NCBI GenBank assembly: GCA_015501585.1
Contig: JADNRY010000145.1
Coordinates: 95,188-159,187 of the forward strand
Direction of reading: 5' to 3'
Origin: Rhodocollybia butyracea
Lineage: Eukaryota; Basidiomycota; Agaricomycetes; Agaricales; Omphalotaceae
DNA: 64,000 nt
Every line of letters starts with the position of its first letter. Within the stretch, counting starts at the first letter, position 1. The notes under the pieces are model-generated. The model saw only the letters and a list, made by a program, of their open reading frames with translations. It did no database searches and was not told where the DNA came from. This document shows, piece after piece, positions 61,291 through 64,000 of the stretch. The position numbers and the translations under genes are program-made.

Positions 61291-62343
61291 GTGAAGGTAA
61301 TTTATTTAATCCTCAGAGAAAATAGGATCTAGCTGCCTTCTGGACATGAAGACACAACACGTTCAGCAAGCCAGAAATGGCCATCGGTGATTCAGCCCAT
61401 CAAAATCACTGATGGCCATTATTATTTACTGGCCATTCCTCCACCTATCAATGCACCTGAGCCACTCAAAATACATTTCTGCAGGACCCTTAGCATGTAT
61501 TCTATCGAACCCACTCTTTGGTTTAGCCATGGGAAGGCCATAACCGTTTTATGGGTTTGGTTGATTTTTGGTATAAGTTGTTCCTTAATTTTAATTTCCT
61601 TGATTTCTGTTTCACTTGATCACTATTCCTTCCTGCTTCCAATTCAACGTTTGATCTGGTGCACATAGGTGCACATCTACATTGTGGCGTTGACACTGGC
61701 AACCTGTCCTGTCCTCGCTGATGGTCGTAGGCGAGAGATTTAACAGCAATCACAATAGACAGATATCTCCAAGGAATGGGATCATTGCACTCAAACGCTC
61801 TTGAGGGTTGAAAACAGCTCCGATAAATGATGACGGTGCAAAATCACGAATTGGGCTAACAGAATAATACTTAGCTGGTCTGATATCCTTGGTGGGATTG
61901 CTCCATATGCGCGTTCTCCAGGCGGAGTCTCAATGATTTGGAATTAAACTTGATGGACTGCAACAAAGTGGCTGTGAGTGGAATATCTCCTATAAGTAAA
62001 ATCAAACTAGTGTGAGCAATCTTTGTGGAGTGATACTCAGGGTAATTGGAACGCTTTGTGGACTTGTTGTAACATTCCTAACAACTCGTACAAAATTTCC
62101 GGAGCTCTTGGGGCAGCTAGGATCATACTAGACCTGTCAATAATCTGTAAGTTGCCCTGGGACACTTTGCTGGGTTGGTGGTACACTGGAGCGATAATCC
62201 TCGGTGGTCATTGAGGCCATGGACGAGTTTGTACCCATCTGGTATCAGAATCTGAATTTGAGTCAAAGAAACCACACACATAACAACTTAGCAATTTTTA
62301 CAACATTAGGGACAAGTGTAGTGTCTCGCAACGCAATGGTAGA
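61291..62343. other. No supported gene; small hairpin
   Basis: A 17-bp stem (AATGGCCATCGGTGATT with one mismatch) lies at about 61374-61418. The remaining sequence has only short frames. The stretch at 62120-62215 resembles 63800-63890 loosely (GGGACACTTTG...GGTTG), suggesting an old repeat. Confidence 0.4.
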
Positions 62344-62348
62344 GTAGT

Positions 62349-62561
62349 TGTTGTAGATTTGAGTCTGTACTGGAACATTCTAGTACTTTCTTTAGTATTA
62401 CTCAGTCCTTACTCAGCCTACTTACCAGTACTATGTAGAATATTATAGAAGGTATTGTAAGTAGTATAAATACTGTAGAGGTCCTGGGGGAGACCCAGAC
62501 AATTGTACTAAAGGTCTAACAACCAAGTGCACAAGTGTACCAGATCACTTATTCCACAACA
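62349..62561 (-). mobile_element. Solo LTR, 213 bp, with 5-bp target duplication GTAGT
   Basis: It is the reverse complement of the 1112-1324 LTR with a modest number of differences and the same length. GTAGT flanks both sides (62344-62348 and 62562-62566). Confidence 0.9.
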
Positions 62562-62591
62562 GTAGTAAGTGCTAGAGGGAAGTTGCAGTAG

Positions 62592-63900
62592 TCAAACACA
62601 TTCGGGTATGCACACAGTTGCACTTGAACGAGGTTCAGACTCAAAAATAGCATCTGGAGAAGACAACACAGTATAATCATGAATTAAATTAGCAGAATTG
62701 CAAGTAGCTGATATCATAGCTTCAGTACTCGGATTGGACTCGGATTTGATGCGGATATCCTCCAACAAAAGTCTTGGTGGCTGGGCATTAAACTCAGGCA
62801 ATGTCTGAGATGTCAACTAGCCTTGCACATCCAAAGTAAAATAACACTTAGCTGGCTCGAAACTCAATGTCGACTCAATATCCGTCTTCCGCACATCTAG
62901 GATCTCCACTGTAACCGTAAGATACGGCTTACGGTTACGGCTATACGGGTACCCGTAACCGTACCGTAAATGGTTTCTGCGAGCAGTTTTTATGGCCGTA
63001 TTTTTACAGGTGCCATACGGGTACCCTGTAGGGCAGAAGCTGCACTTGTCTCTCTCCTGGTGAGTCGGAAAACAATTAAACCAATAGTTTTTGCCTAATG
63101 GATATTGGCTAGGACCCACCAGCTCAAGATCTGATGTGCCATATACCGTAAAAATACGGGTGCCAGCCGTACCATATACTTGCCGTATACCATACCGTAT
63201 ACTTGCCGTATACTTGCCATATACTGTACCATTATACTTGCCGTATACCGTACCGTATACTTGCCGTATACTTGCCGTATACCGTACCGTATACTTGCCG
63301 TATACCATACCGTATACTTGCCGTATACCGTACCGTATACTTGCCGTATACCGTACCATATACTTGCCATATACCGTACCGTATAGACCAATTTTGGCCA
63401 ATTTTACGGGTCGTATTCTTACGGCCGTAACCGTACACGGTTACGGTGGAGATCCCTACTACGCACATCCCTAGAACCTCCTAGGAATTTTCCGAGGCAT
63501 AGTAGGGACACCCTAGGATCAATAGAAGCTTGAACTTGTTGCTGATGCACTATGCAGGGTTGCTGTAATGCTGGGGAGTAATTTTTCAAGATGGAGATGG
63601 TGGCGTCAAGCTGGTGTCATGGCTCTCTTGGAACGGCATATCAAATAATGGGCTCACATGTAGAGATATTCAAAGTATCCAGTCCAGATCATGCTCACGA
63701 ATTAATTCTGGCGCTTCTTCAAGCTTAGTGGAATGCATCGTTGACTCGATATCCATCGTTTTAACATCCCCAGAACCTCCTAGGAATTTTTCCAAAGCTC
63801 TTGAACACCTGGGAACACAGTAGACTTGTCAGTGATATGAATCTTGTGGTGGGACACTTTGTGCGGTTGCTGAGGTTCTGGAGAAATAATTTTCCGAAGT
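62592..63900 (-). pseudogene. Unrecognised degenerate gene with internal repeats, split by a TIR element
   Basis: Seen: on minus, two related segments occur: EKFLGGSGDVKTMDIEST (about 63740-63800) and GKFLGGSRDVR (about 63460-63495), which continues after the TIR element as KTDIESTLSFEPAKCYFTLD (62817-62890). Further piece: AQPPRLLLEDIRIKSESNPS (62592-62816). The frame contains stops. The repeat KFLGGSxDVxxxDIEST is not a family I know. It is probably a repeat-containing host or element gene in decay. Confidence 0.4.
62898..63461. mobile_element. hAT-like non-autonomous element, 564 bp, 8-bp duplication CGCACATC
   Basis: CGCACATC flanks both sides (62890-62897 and 63462-63469). The ends are TAGGATCTCCACTGTAACC and the complement of GGTTACGGTGGAGATCCC followed by TACTA. 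Removal rejoins the minus-strand frame GGSRDVRKTDIEST. The inside holds a 23-bp-period tandem array of CTTGCCGTATACCGTACCG (63178-63385). Confidence 0.88.
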
Positions 63901-64000
63901 AGTGGAGTTGTTCTGGTGTCTTGGCTTCACTCGGAACAGTTTGTGCTCGAATTCTTAGAAATCTCCATTGATGAAACAGGCTTTGGAATCAAAGGTAGCG

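Noticed and set aside
62817..63401. 194-codon minus frame rich in Tyr/Gly/Val
   Set aside because: It reads through the 23-bp tandem array of a TIR element. Only its last part (62817-62890) belongs to the interrupted gene.

Overview
The window reads as nuclear DNA of a filamentous basidiomycete, most likely an Agaricomycete. The evidence is the combination of GT-AG introns of about 50 bp, NACHT-WD40 (STAND/NLR-like) genes, sedolisin (S53) protease remnants, a Kyakuja-Dileera-Zisupton (KDZ) transposase next to a TET/JBP-like dioxygenase, Tnp2-type CACTA transposases, a Ty1/Copia element and gag-only Gypsy-like elements. I saw no tRNA, rRNA or ordinary housekeeping gene. It is an accessory, transposon-dense region in which one large gene looks intact, the NACHT-WD40 gene at 49143-53866. 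A second, multi-exon HMG-box-like gene at 8512-10484 has a phase-consistent model.

Layout. 1-2084: decayed sedolisin copy 1 with a solo LTR inside it, followed by a repeated 3' flank to 2640. 2641-4609: minisatellite and unassigned sequence. 4610-4892: a 138-bp-arm inverted repeat. 4893-8502: gag-only retroelement on +, broken by a frameshift, a stop and a 0.67-kb TIR element. 8512-15741: a cassette with an HMG-like gene (-), an unknown gene (+), a small basic protein gene (-), a TET/JBP-like dioxygenase (-) and the C-terminal half of a KDZ transposase (+). 15893-17500: a second, internally deleted gag element in the opposite orientation. 17866-18994: another copy of the sedolisin 3' flank plus a TIR element. 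19442-23754: NACHT-WD40 copy A (broken). 25680-28126: DNA absent from the duplicate. 28969-35616: Tnp2 transposase and accessory gene, copy A, carrying a 2.2-kb nested element. 37055-40426: sedolisin copy 2 (pseudogene), then 3' flank and TIR element to 41598. 42042-48421: Copia element on the minus strand, interrupted by a 362-bp palindrome. 49143-53866: NACHT-WD40 copy B. 56560-60572: Tnp2 and accessory gene, copy B. 60878-61290: end of another CACTA element. 62349-62561: second solo LTR. 62592-63900: unrecognised degenerate minus-strand gene split by a hAT-like TIR element.

Overall logic. The order flank / TIR element / NACHT-WD40 / Tnp2 occurs twice in direct orientation, about 23-30 kb apart, with sedolisin remnants ahead of each unit. 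The region is therefore a large direct segmental duplication later broken up by Copia, Gypsy-like, MULE-like, mariner-like and hAT-like insertions. Many stops are TGA where family conservation suggests CGA, which fits CpG deamination in methylated repeats. Many other lesions are single-base changes in short homopolymers and may be sequence errors.
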